64,000 nucleotides of DNA from Sporothrix humicola (Eukaryota; Ascomycota; Sordariomycetes; Ophiostomatales; Ophiostomataceae), in contig WNYE01000002.1 in assembly GCA_021396245.1 (NCBI GenBank), positions 1 to 64,000 of the forward strand, read 5' to 3'. How positions within the stretch are numbered: position 1 is the first letter of the stretch; each line of letters opens with the position of its first letter. Of the stretch, positions 47,701 through 55,623 are shown in pieces. The notes under the pieces are model-generated. The model was not told the origin of the DNA. It did no database searches and worked only from the letters and a program-made list of their open reading frames with translations. Made by a program: the position numbers and the translations under genes.

Positions 47701-47798
47701 CGGCTGCGGGCGCACAGAACCCGCTCCAGAGCACGTCGAACACATCGGGCGCTGGCCGCAGCGTCACCAACATCCCGCGACCCGGCCAGCAGCAGTAA
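44760..47798 (+). CDS. MscS-family mechanosensitive ion channel with EF-hand (Msy1/Msy2 type)
   Basis: An intronless frame encodes 1,012 residues. The N-terminus (1-135) is hydrophilic and includes a KHHHHH tract. Transmembrane helices appear at about 143-165, 192-229, 241-262 and 268-297. An EF-hand at about 446-482 has the calcium loop D-A-D-S-N-G-D-I-S-L-E-E. The MscS pore helix and beta-domain follow (about 500-680), with FLVLLLVIFVFLAFF, SLSFVFAVTTQEILGSCIFLF, HPYDVGDRVDI and QVPNIQLNN. The tail (700-1012) is low complexity, Ser/Pro/Gly-rich. Fission-yeast Msy1 and Msy2 share this EF-hand plus MscS layout. They lie in the ER or cortical ER and control calcium and cell volume after hypo-osmotic shock. 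The start follows a long leader; a later in-frame Met at residue 33 is possible but less likely. Confidence 0.93.
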   Translation: MPTSPITSPRFPQYQGFSQLANQRSQDDINSHMDHDEGDIPLAPIRSNASFGARKANQGGVGPEIERMRSAGEAPGTGGSSTTDEKNGFFKHHHHHSGPIGRRRAKKDEPEALKRRGTDSEVAFNFMGRLYTRLVSASVLTRYLVYVVPVAFLLAIPLVLLPVTGNANTIPLGSHVTDASTDPPTREYGPPLFHLFIWFEASWAGLWAGKIVAHLIPAVFVFFCGVVSSGTRKYATVLRGLEIPLSLFFWALVTWLVFRFLFTNSNITWIYALTNIFGALFVSSAIFLGERAIIHLMSISYHARSFSNRIKESKRDIYLLGLMYDASRTLFPMYCEEFAEEDYVINDSIEAMLGRGRGKNKGTTGAPMRIIGNVGRFGDKVTSVFGNLASEITGKQVFNPHSAHSIVVEALEKTRSSEALARRIWMSFVVEDNDALYPADIEEVLGPTHKEDAEECFAAIDADSNGDISLEEMVRKVVSIGKERKAMANSLKDISEALAAFDSVLLFLVLLLVIFVFLAFFQSSFITTLSTAGTALLSLSFVFAVTTQEILGSCIFLFVKHPYDVGDRVDIQGPEKENLIVEKISLLYTVFMRIDKMQVVQVPNIQLNNLWIENVSRSSAMRETIDVNVAFDTSFEDIELLRLEMEKFVRHPDNSRDFQPDIAFSVGGIGDLDKLNLKVSIKHKSNWHNDIVRGTRRSKFMCALALALKKVPINGPGGGGDPAGGPANPTYSVSVTDEWAAAARAKSAEDKNQGRMIPHPPPEEGGSQSRSSSKSAEKRAINEINTRNPLADNDDYTLNDRSRESSLERERQDTFGTSTSYLHPSSSVSQSAASRSRQRGASSASRTTSDVEAIRNDLLKTQSQKGRRQAGQGLPPMHLGGDLPPTDLSRYASMSSSQRRGGPSFDLERGSPANTNPSAAPGPSSSMDPGSSALYASTSNNPTNNPYLAQPPPGATAAMGYSAYASATGGEPAYQAPSYSSAAGAQNPLQSTSNTSGAGRSVTNIPRPGQQQ

Positions 47799-48319
47799 AC
47801 CATAGCAGCAGCTACTAGCTGATGCTTGATTGCTTGGTTTCTTCTTTCCTTTTTTCTTCTTTCCTTTTTCTTCTTTCCTCTTTCTTTGCTTTCTTTTGTT
47901 ATTTGGTATAGACGGGTTTGGACATCTTTGGATTAATGTCTTTTTCATATTTTGTCATATTTTCTTTTGTCTTTTTGCATTGTCTTCTAAAGACACCCAC
48001 GAAATTGCCCGTAATCTATAAAAGAACGGCTGGCATCTATTTGAGCAATTTGTCATTCACATTTTTTTTACGTCTTCACATCTTTGTCATCTTCTTCTAG
48101 CATGGCTTCCATGTTTTTTTTTTGGTCGCACATTGGTAATTTTACTTGCGTCAGATGGGAGACTTCCAAGTCATAGACTTTGAATAAACTAATCTATACG
48201 TACTTTTGACGGGCTTCTAGACGTGCTCTGATGTGGTTCTAGATATGTTTCCGCTTCCGGAATGTTCTCTAATATCCCTTGATTGCTGTTACTGCGAATT
48301 GCCTATTTGATCGATGGTC

Positions 48320-48341
48320 GTCGTAGTCACGTGATCACGAC
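48320..48341. promoter_or_regulatory. 22-bp imperfect palindrome centred on CACGTG
   Basis: The sequence is symmetric about an E-box CACGTG at 48328-48333. The inner eight bases TCACGTGA are perfectly palindromic and the outer arms GTCGT/ACGAC also pair. It resembles an extended bHLH-protein site (Cbf1 or Pho4 type in yeasts). It lies about 2.2 kb from hsp70 and 0.5 kb after the channel gene, so its target is not clear. Confidence 0.5.
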
Positions 48342-49770
48342 TGTCCAACCATATCCTGCCTGTACCTGAAGGAGTCTCTGCAACGGACTGTGAATGGCCA
48401 ACAGTTCGCTGGCACCGACAGAAAGGGGTAAAAGACATCATCATCGACAGGCTCCTGTTTGTCTGACATTGCCGCTTCCGACTAAGATGCCGGAATAGGA
48501 CAAAAACACCGCATTAGAAGTGAAGGCGATGCGACTGAGCAACGACGAAATACTATTGGGCCCTCCATTGCCACGAGTCTGCACTTCTCTCCTTCCTCTC
48601 CTCTTGTCTGCCCTCCCTGTTTTCCCAGATTCTGGCTTTTGACCTTTTTTACTTACTCACGGCCACCCATCAAGGCCACGGCGCCGGCTCAAGTGTCTTA
48701 CTACGACGACCACAGCCGTCCCCGCTCACCCCGGACGCTCTCAGGCTCTCAGGGAAGCACTCGAGAGCCTAGATAATATTCCTTATTTTCCCTTTGACAA
48801 CAGAGCTCCGTTGAATCCCGTGCATCTTCAGTTTACTAGACTTATTCAACAGCTGCTTTTCTCGTCCAAATTATTCCCCTTTCTCTGAGCTCAGCTCCCA
48901 AACGTAGGAGTTCGATTAACTCTTTACCCCTGCCGATATTGAACAGGAGCTCCGTCAGACGGTAAGATACAATACGAAATAGGGGCAGTTTTGCCTCCAT
49001 CGTCCACTGATTTCTGATCTTATTTCAGTTCTTTGACGTTCCTTTTACTTCTCACCAGCGGGGCAGATTGGGTCATTGTGGGAGGGTTCGTGGTTGCCCC
49101 AAAAGGAAAATGGAGATGGAGGGGCAGGTACCAGAAAAAAATTATGGGGCGTCATATTCCGCAAAGAGAGGCAAGAGCAATGGAGAGAAAGAGCGAGCGG
49201 CTACCGCAAACGGCTGCCGCAACAGCAAAACGAATGTAAGGAGGATGTGAGGTACAATCGAGATGGATATGAGCATGGTCCTTTTTTGCCTCGCGTTGAG
49301 TGGCTCGAGTGGCTAACAGTAATCAAGGCGAGCTCTCTCTTTCACCTCATGTCGCCGTCTAGATTCATTCAGTTGCTCCTCTGTTTTTGGTCCACTCCAC
49401 TCCGTTGCTTTGGATCTGTCAAATTTACGATAGCCTTTCCTCACCGTCACGATCCTACCTACCGTCGACAAGGCAGAGAGCCTGCTGTGTATACAAGATG
49501 GAGGGGCATTGTGCATGATGCATCCGGACCACCTGTTGGTGGCTCCAGAATGAAGTTTTTTCCCCTTCTTTCATCAGATTCTGGTTGCGTTTCTCTCACG
49601 TTGGATTGGGAAGGAGGGGTGGCAATTGCCAGCCTAGCCCGACAAACAGGGGGTGTGTCGCTAGTGCCTGGCCGCAGAGCTGGGTGCCAAAGTGGTTGCA
49701 GTTCCAGGCAAGCTCCTGCCGTTTTTTTGCTGGCTGCGCTCCTGCTGTCAGTGTCCTGTCGTCACCTTTT

Positions 49771-49872
49771 TCCAGCGCAATCTAGCGCCATCCAGCGATC
49801 TCCAGCACCGTGGCAGCTCTTCTCCAGCTCCGTCCAGCGCCGTCAGGCACTATCCAGCAGCTTCCAGTAGGG
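49771..49872. repeat. Degenerate 10-bp minisatellite, consensus TCCAGCRCCR
   Basis: Ten consecutive units follow a 10-base period (one is 12 bases): TCCAGCGCAA, TCTAGCGCCA, TCCAGCGATC, TCCAGCACCG, TGGCAGCTCT and so on to TCCAGTAGGG. Most units keep CAGC or AGCG at the same place. The period is close to one helical turn. It lies about 0.7 kb upstream of the hsp70 start. Confidence 0.75.
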
Positions 49873-50193
49873 CCCCGTTGGGTCCCGTTTGGCCCAGTTG
49901 CGCCCAGCAGAAAGCATGGATTTTTGCCCCTCTCTCCCTTCGCTGGTCGCCCAGCAGCTTCTGTGGGGCCGCTGATTGGCCCAATTGGCACCTGCCCTTG
50001 CAGCCGCGGGGCGTCAGCCTAGTAAAAATAGCGAAGAATAGCGGGCAGCAGGTGAAAAAAAGGTCAAAAAAGGCAAAAAAAGAGTGCACTACGTAAGGTC
50101 GTTAGGCCCCTCCACTGGCCTGGCCGCTCTTTCCCTCCCCACCACAAACAGCTGCAGGAAGCTGCTGGTGGGGTCGACCTCGTTTCTGTTGCT

Positions 50194-50206
50194 TTCTCGA
50201 ACCTTC
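50194..50206 (+). promoter_or_regulatory. Heat shock element (three-unit TTC/GAA/TTC)
   Basis: TTCTCGAACCTTC is a perfect three-unit nTTCnnGAAnnTTCn array, the binding pattern of the heat shock factor Hsf1 trimer. It lies 331 bases upstream of the hsp70 start codon and about 142 bases before the TATA-like site, a normal place for an upstream activating element. Confidence 0.8.
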
Positions 50207-50347
50207 CGTCTCGCAACTTTTTTGGTAGTGTCCCGCCAACCACCTTCCGCCATTGTGCATTTGCCAGCACCTTCCGCTTCTCTTTGACTGCACCACTCTT
50301 TTTGCCCTCCTGCTCCTGCCCTCTTTGCCTGCTCGAGTTTTTCACAC

Positions 50348-50354
50348 ATATAAG
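50348..50354 (+). promoter_or_regulatory. TATA-like box of hsp70
   Basis: ATATAAG occurs 183 bases before the start codon and is followed by a C/T-rich leader ending in CACACA repeats and GACACC ATGG. Strongly inducible heat shock genes usually have a TATA box, which supports the call; the site itself is short. Confidence 0.5.
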
Positions 50355-50536
50355 CAAACTTCTGCATCCCGCTCTTGCTTTTCTCTCTTCCTTCCTTTTT
50401 CTCCTCATTCTTCTTCAAACTACCCCTCTCTCTCTGCTTTTTTTCTGCATCGCGAGAGCTTCTTTTTTCATATTCTCACTTCCACGACATCTCTCTCTTT
50501 TCCTTTTTCCCCTCTCACACACACACATCAGACACC

Positions 50537-52992
50537 ATGGCCCCCGCCGTCGGTATCGATTTGGGTACCACGTACTCTTGCGTGGGTATCTACCGTGACG
50601 ATCGCATTGAGGTATGTATTCATCCCTGGAGCTTTCTGAGCTCAGTCTCAGCCCACTCATGAGCTCTTCTGAGCTCCTCGTCAACACAGCTACTAACATT
50701 TGTCTCAGATCATCGCCAATGACCAGGGTAACCGCACCACGCCGTCCTTCGTGGCCTTCACGGACACGGAGCGTCTGATTGGTGATGCCGCCAAGAACCA
50801 GGTCGCCATGAACCCCCAGAACACGGTCTTCGACGCCAAGCGTCTGATCGGCCGCAAGTTCGCCGACCCCGAGGTCCAGGCCGACATGAAGCACTTCCCT
50901 TTCAAGGTCGTCGACCGTGCCGGCAAGCCCGTCATTGAGGTCGAGTTCAAGGGCGAGAACAAGCAGTTCACCCCCGAGGAGATTTCCTCCATGGTTCTCA
51001 TCAAGATGCGTGAGACCGCCGAGTCCTACCTGGGTGGCACCGTTAACAACGCCGTTGTCACTGTCCCCGCCTACTTCAACGACTCCCAGCGCCAGGCTAC
51101 CAAGGACGCCGGTCTCATTGCCGGCCTCAACGTCCTCCGTATCATCAACGAGCCCACCGCCGCTGCCATTGCCTACGGACTTGACAAGAAGGTCGAGGGC
51201 GAGCGCAACGTCCTGATCTTCGATCTGGGCGGTGGTACCTTCGATGTTTCGCTCCTCACCATTGAGGAGGGTATCTTCGAGGTCAAGTCGACTGCCGGTG
51301 ACACTCACCTGGGTGGTGAGGACTTTGACAACCGTCTGGTCAACCATTTCGTCCAAGAATTCAAACGCAAGAACAAAAAAGGAAAGTTGTCCCCAGTTAT
51401 TGATGCATTTCTTGGCCCGATGATGATTCCTTTCACCTCATGATGATTTTTTTCATCTCGCGGTGATTTTTCATCTCAAGAAGGGTTTTCGTCTGGTGAT
51501 GTTGCTTCATCCTATGATGCTTGCTTCGTCCCGTGATGGATCTTTCATCTCTTGATGTCTCTTTCGTCTCTTGATGGCTTTTTTCCGTCGTTTGCCGATT
51601 TTGTCATCTTTTGAATGAATTTTTCGTCCCGTGGTGAATCTTGCATCTTTTGGTGGCACTTACATCCCATGATATTTTCCCGTCTTCAGATGATGAACCG
51701 TCCCGAGTTGTTCACTTACATCATATAAGTGATGGTTTCGTCTTGGGCAATATTATCATCCCGTTTTATAAGACGATTATTTACTAACATTTGTTACAGA
51801 CGTCAGCACCAACGCCCGTGCCCTGCGCCGTCTCCGCACTGCTTGCGAGCGTGCCAAGCGCACCCTTTCGTCTTCCGCCCAGACCTCCATCGAGATCGAC
51901 TCGCTGTTCGAGGGCATCGACTTCTACACCTCGATCACCCGTGCCCGCTTCGAGGAGCTTTGCCAGGACCTGTTCCGCTCCACCCTGCAGCCCGTTGACC
52001 GTGTCCTGACGGACGCCAAGATCGACAAGTCCCAGGTCCACGAGATCGTCCTGGTCGGCGGTTCCACCCGTATTCCCCGCATCCAGAAGCTCATTACCGA
52101 CTACTTCAACGGCAAGGAGCCCAACAAGTCCATCAACCCCGATGAGGCTGTTGCCTACGGCGCTGCCGTCCAGGCTGCCATTCTCAGCGGTGACACTTCG
52201 TCCAAGTCCACCAACGAGATCCTGCTGCTCGACGTTGCCCCTCTGTCTCTCGGTATCGAGACTGCCGGTGGCATGATGACCAAGCTCATTCCCCGCAACA
52301 CCACCATCCCCACCAAGAAGTCCGAGGTCTTCTCGACCTTCTCTGACAACCAGCCTGGTGTGCTGATCCAGGTCTACGAGGGTGAGCGCCAGCGCACCAA
52401 GGACAACAACCTGATGGGCAAGTTCGAGCTCACCGGTATTCCCCCCGCTCCCCGCGGTGTTCCCCAGATCGAGGTCACCTTCGACCTGGACGCCAACGGT
52501 ATCATGAACGTCTCGGCTGTCGAGAAGGGCACCGGCAAGTCCAACCAGATCGTCATCACCAACGACAAGGGCCGCCTGTCCAAGGACGACATCGAGCGCA
52601 TGCTTGCTGAGGCCGAGAAGTTCAAGGAGGAGGACGAGGCTGAGGGCCGCCGTGTCGCTGCCAAGAACGGCCTTGAGTCGTACGCCTACTCTCTGCGCAA
52701 CACCCTGAGCGACTCCAAGGTCGACGAGAAGCTTGACGCCGGCGACAAGGAGAAGCTCAAGGCTGAGATCGACCGCGTTGTCAGCTGGCTCGACGAGAGC
52801 CAGCAGGCTACCCGCGAGGAGTACGAGGAGCACCAGAAGGAGCTCGAGGCCGTTGCCAACCCCATCATGATGAAGTTCTACGGCTCGGGCGGTCCCCCTG
52901 GCGGCGCTCCCGATGGTGCCCCTGGCGGCTTCCCCGGCGCTGCCGGTGGCGCCACCCACGACGACGGCCCGACCGTCGAGGAGGTCGACTAA
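50537..52992 (+). CDS. Cytosolic Hsp70 (Ssa type), intron 2 with aberrant 5' splice site
   Basis: Three exons (50537-50611, 50709-51381, 51800-52992) encode 646 residues, the normal Ssa length. Hsp70 signatures are present: [30 protein letters not shown] and [16 protein letters not shown]. The EEVD end binds TPR co-chaperones and marks the cytosolic/nuclear class. ATP hydrolysis in the N-terminal domain drives client folding through the substrate-binding domain, which starts near residue 385. Intron 1 is canonical (GTATGT...CTCAG). Intron 2 (51382-51799) has a good branch site (TACTAAC) and acceptor (TTACAG), and joining AAAAAAG to ACGTCAGC restores the expected [13 protein letters not shown]. 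However, its first bases are GAAAGT instead of GTAAGT. Without splicing the frame stops at 51443, inside the ATPase domain. A heat shock element lies upstream. Confidence 0.9.
51391..51775. repeat. Degenerate 18-21-bp minisatellite filling hsp70 intron 2
   Basis: Some 20 consecutive units with consensus near CRTCYCRTGATGNNTYTTT run through the intron. Units start at 51434, 51454, 51472, 51490, 51508, 51527, 51546, 51565, 51586, 51605, 51625, 51644, 51663, 51681, 51699, 51719, 51739 and 51757, with less clear ones before. The first two bases alternate between CA and CG in much of the array. Each unit carries CATC or CGTC followed by GATG, so each can form a tiny hairpin in RNA. Confidence 0.85.
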
Positions 52993-54151
52993 ATGCAAAT
53001 GCAGTCGCTTCTTTGATCTGTAGTCGTTTTTCTCTTCTTTCTTTGTTTTAATGATTTCCCCATTGTCTGTTAATGGTTAGAGATACGCCAGAGTGGTGTT
53101 GCCAACAGAATGCACACCAACTCTTTCGGTTCGCAGGAGGGTACTAAAGGGGGGGCTAGATATCTTGTTCTGTGCATGCTTTCCTGCTTTCATTCTTTTT
53201 ACTCTCACTGGGTCTTACACTTTGCTTTTTTTACTTGCGATGATTCAAATGAACTGGGGAAAAAGTCCGGTATACAGTGGTTTATTACTGTAATGAAATA
53301 AAAAAGATCAAACAAATATTTCTTCCATGCAATATGTGATTATGATGCAACTTGTGATAAGGGAATACAAATGTCCGGTAGTTTGTGGAGGGGGGTGTCA
53401 TTATCGTCCTCTGTCATTTTCTACAGCAGGGGCGATGTGCCAACCTTGTAAGCTGTCACGAGCCGGCTCCCGTCTCGGCATCGGCCGTTCCAAGGACGAC
53501 TGTTGTGCGGCAGGTGCTATCGACCCCTGATGTCCGAGACATGGCAGGAGCAAGTGCTGTTGTCTTGCTCTTTCCAATTGAGTGTGGATTGTTGTCCTAA
53601 GCTGCTTGCCACACCAACAGTCGCAGCCCGCCAATGCTTTCACAGGCAGGTGCCACTGGCTGTACTTGCCCAAATACATTGACATTTCCTGTATTGTTCA
53701 CATCGCCTCTACTACGTTTCACACTTACAGCCTGTAATGTATATGCGTATAAGTTTTATGTATAAGTGCCTTATAAGTGGTTGTGTAAGTGATTGTGTAA
53801 GAGTTTGGATCACAGTTGGTATAAAATCTTGTTTCAGAGTTTGGATGTAATCTCAAGCCTTCTTTCGATCTCAACTTTTGCAAGTTTTCTGTAGATGTAA
53901 TACTTTCTCCGCACTACAGATATCTCATCCGGCCATCTGGCCTTCTCACTTATAAGCTACAGAAGACTGGACCGGAGTCGGCTTTAGCAGTGTCTTCAAT
54001 ATCAATCATGTTTAGACTTGTTGCAAGACACAATACGAAACAAAAGAGGATATGCATCGGCCGTTGATATCATGACAGTGACATTAGTTGTGATTTCCCA
54101 AACGCCAAACATGGTGACTAGTGTACATTAAATATCCTTCTTTGATGCATC
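52993..54151. other. Convergent intergenic region, hsp70 / emi1
   Basis: About 1.16 kb lies between converging stop codons. Between 53,738 and 53,800 a degenerate TATAAGTG motif repeats several times. I saw no coding potential or RNA gene. Confidence 0.5.
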
Positions 54152-55000
54152 TCACTTGTTGTAGCCCAACCCATCACGGATATTCTTCCTCCGTTCGGCA
54201 TCGGCCAAGATCTTGTTGGCATCCTCGCGGCCATTGTCGTCCACTTTTGATTCCCTCTGCAGGCTCTGCTCGCTGCCGCCGTTTAGCGCCACTTTGAAAT
54301 CGTGCTGGAACACCTCGCCGGGTGCCAGCACTTCATCGACCGTCCGACTGCGCCAAACGTCCTCGCTCGACGGCTGGCCGGGTCGGTAGTACTTGTCGAT
54401 CTCCTTCTTGCGGTAGTAGCTGCGGATGGCCTCCTCCTTCATGGGACCCTCGGCATAGCCCTTGACTCGCATGCAGAACCAGAAATCGTCCCACAGGTCG
54501 CTGCACGGCCGGACACCGCCATGACGGTAGACGGCGCGCCACTGCCCCGCAGGCGACTGGCAGGCCCAGGCCAGGTCAAAGGCTTGCCGGCAGGACATGG
54601 AAACAGGCAGGACGGCCTCGCCAAGAGAGCGTTCGCGGGGCTCAAAGTCATCGTCACCCCCGGCTGTCGCGTCGCCTGCTGATTTTGAGGACCATGTATC
54701 TTTCCACTGTGACCACTTGGACGCCTCGTCCGATTTTGATGATGAGGAACCAGCCGCTGCTTTTCTGGGATCTTCTAGGCCGATCTCGCCCTTCTCGAAC
54801 ATGGCCATGAACTTGCGCAGTTCTGGGTCGTTTTCTGGGCTTCCATCGTTGGCCTGTGCTGAGTTTTGTGGTGAATCTGTGGTTGATGGTGCCTGGGATG
54901 GCTGTGATGGCGTTGATGTCGCTGCATCTGGTTGTGAGGGTGATGATGAGGTCTGTGATGATGCCGATCCATCGGCCGACTTGGACCAGAACCAGCCCAT
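54152..55000 (-). CDS. emi1: Emi1-like twin-CX9C protein (DUF3128)
   Basis: A single frame encodes 282 residues. The first 130 residues are Ser/Pro/Gln/Asp-rich and probably disordered, but the first residues MGWFW are notable. The conserved domain (about 130-215) has two exact CX9C motifs, C137-C147 and C166-C176, with aromatic residues in the second helix (DLWDDFWFC). It continues into KGYAEGPMKEEAIRSYYRKKEIDKYY. This matches the DUF3128/Emi1 family. Yeast Emi1 is needed for full early meiotic gene induction and is linked to mitochondrial function and respiration. The twin CX9C fold suggests oxidation by Mia40 in the intermembrane space; this is inference. The gene is divergent to yme2 with 623 bases between the starts. 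Confidence 0.88.
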   Translation of the reverse strand: MGWFWSKSADGSASSQTSSSPSQPDAATSTPSQPSQAPSTTDSPQNSAQANDGSPENDPELRKFMAMFEKGEIGLEDPRKAAAGSSSSKSDEASKWSQWKDTWSSKSAGDATAGGDDDFEPRERSLGEAVLPVSMSCRQAFDLAWACQSPAGQWRAVYRHGGVRPCSDLWDDFWFCMRVKGYAEGPMKEEAIRSYYRKKEIDKYYRPGQPSSEDVWRSRTVDEVLAPGEVFQHDFKVALNGGSEQSLQRESKVDDNGREDANKILADAERRKNIRDGLGYNK

Positions 55001-55623
55001 TGTGACGGTTTTTGTGTTCGCGGTGAGAGTTTGTATGGAGGGAAATTAGTTTGCGTTCTTGACTGTATCAATTGACTTTCATACCGCTCTTTTTGGCCCC
55101 TGCTCGATGAGATCTCATATCAAAACATCGTTGAAATTGTCTTTGTCGATGCCACACGCGAAAAGCAGACGGCTCGTGATTTTTTGAGGGCAGCGCTCTG
55201 ATTGGCTGGCGGCCGTTGTGTCTCTCCATTCGCATGCCCCACTCTGGAAAATGCTCCTCCGCCTGCGATCAAGTCACAAAGGGCAGAAATGCACCAAAAC
55301 GCAGCTGAAAGCCGATTTGTCCTCCACTGTGAGGTCATTGACATTGAGCTAAAAGCAGAGGTGGGCTGCTCTTTCCCAGCCAAAGAAGCTCCCCTCCTTC
55401 CCACAAAAATGGGATGCCACGATAATAAAGGGCAGCATTGCAGCTTCCCTTTTTTGTGATTTCTCCCTTTCGTAGTTTAAAACGTATAAATTGGGAATTG
55501 CACACAGTCGCTCTTTCCTGAACTTTTGTGCACTCACCACCGATTCTTCTTTGAACCTTCTTTACTTGGACAGTCGCTCATTGCATCTTCCACCAGCTGT
55601 GAGGGGAACGGCAGGAGCTCGCG
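55001..55623. promoter_or_regulatory. Divergent promoter region, emi1 / yme2
   Basis: Both genes start outward from this 623-base region and both are probably mitochondrial, so shared control is possible. One inverted CCAAT (ATTGG) lies at 55201-55205, about 200 bases from the emi1 start and 420 from the yme2 start. Other elements were not recognised. Confidence 0.45.

Larger units (their letters stand above)
47799..50536. other. 2.7-kb intergenic region upstream of hsp70
   Basis: No gene was recognised. The left part is the T-rich 3' end of the channel gene. Further right are an E-box palindrome (48320-48341), a decamer repeat (49771-49872), a heat shock element (50194-50206) and a TATA-like site (50348-50354). 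The last 200 bases form the C/T-rich hsp70 leader. Confidence 0.5.

Noticed and set aside
51382..51443. Read-through of hsp70 exon 2 as a truncated chaperone gene
   Set aside because: The third exon continues the Hsp70 sequence exactly after a good branch site and acceptor, so a spliced full-length gene is the better model, despite the poor donor.
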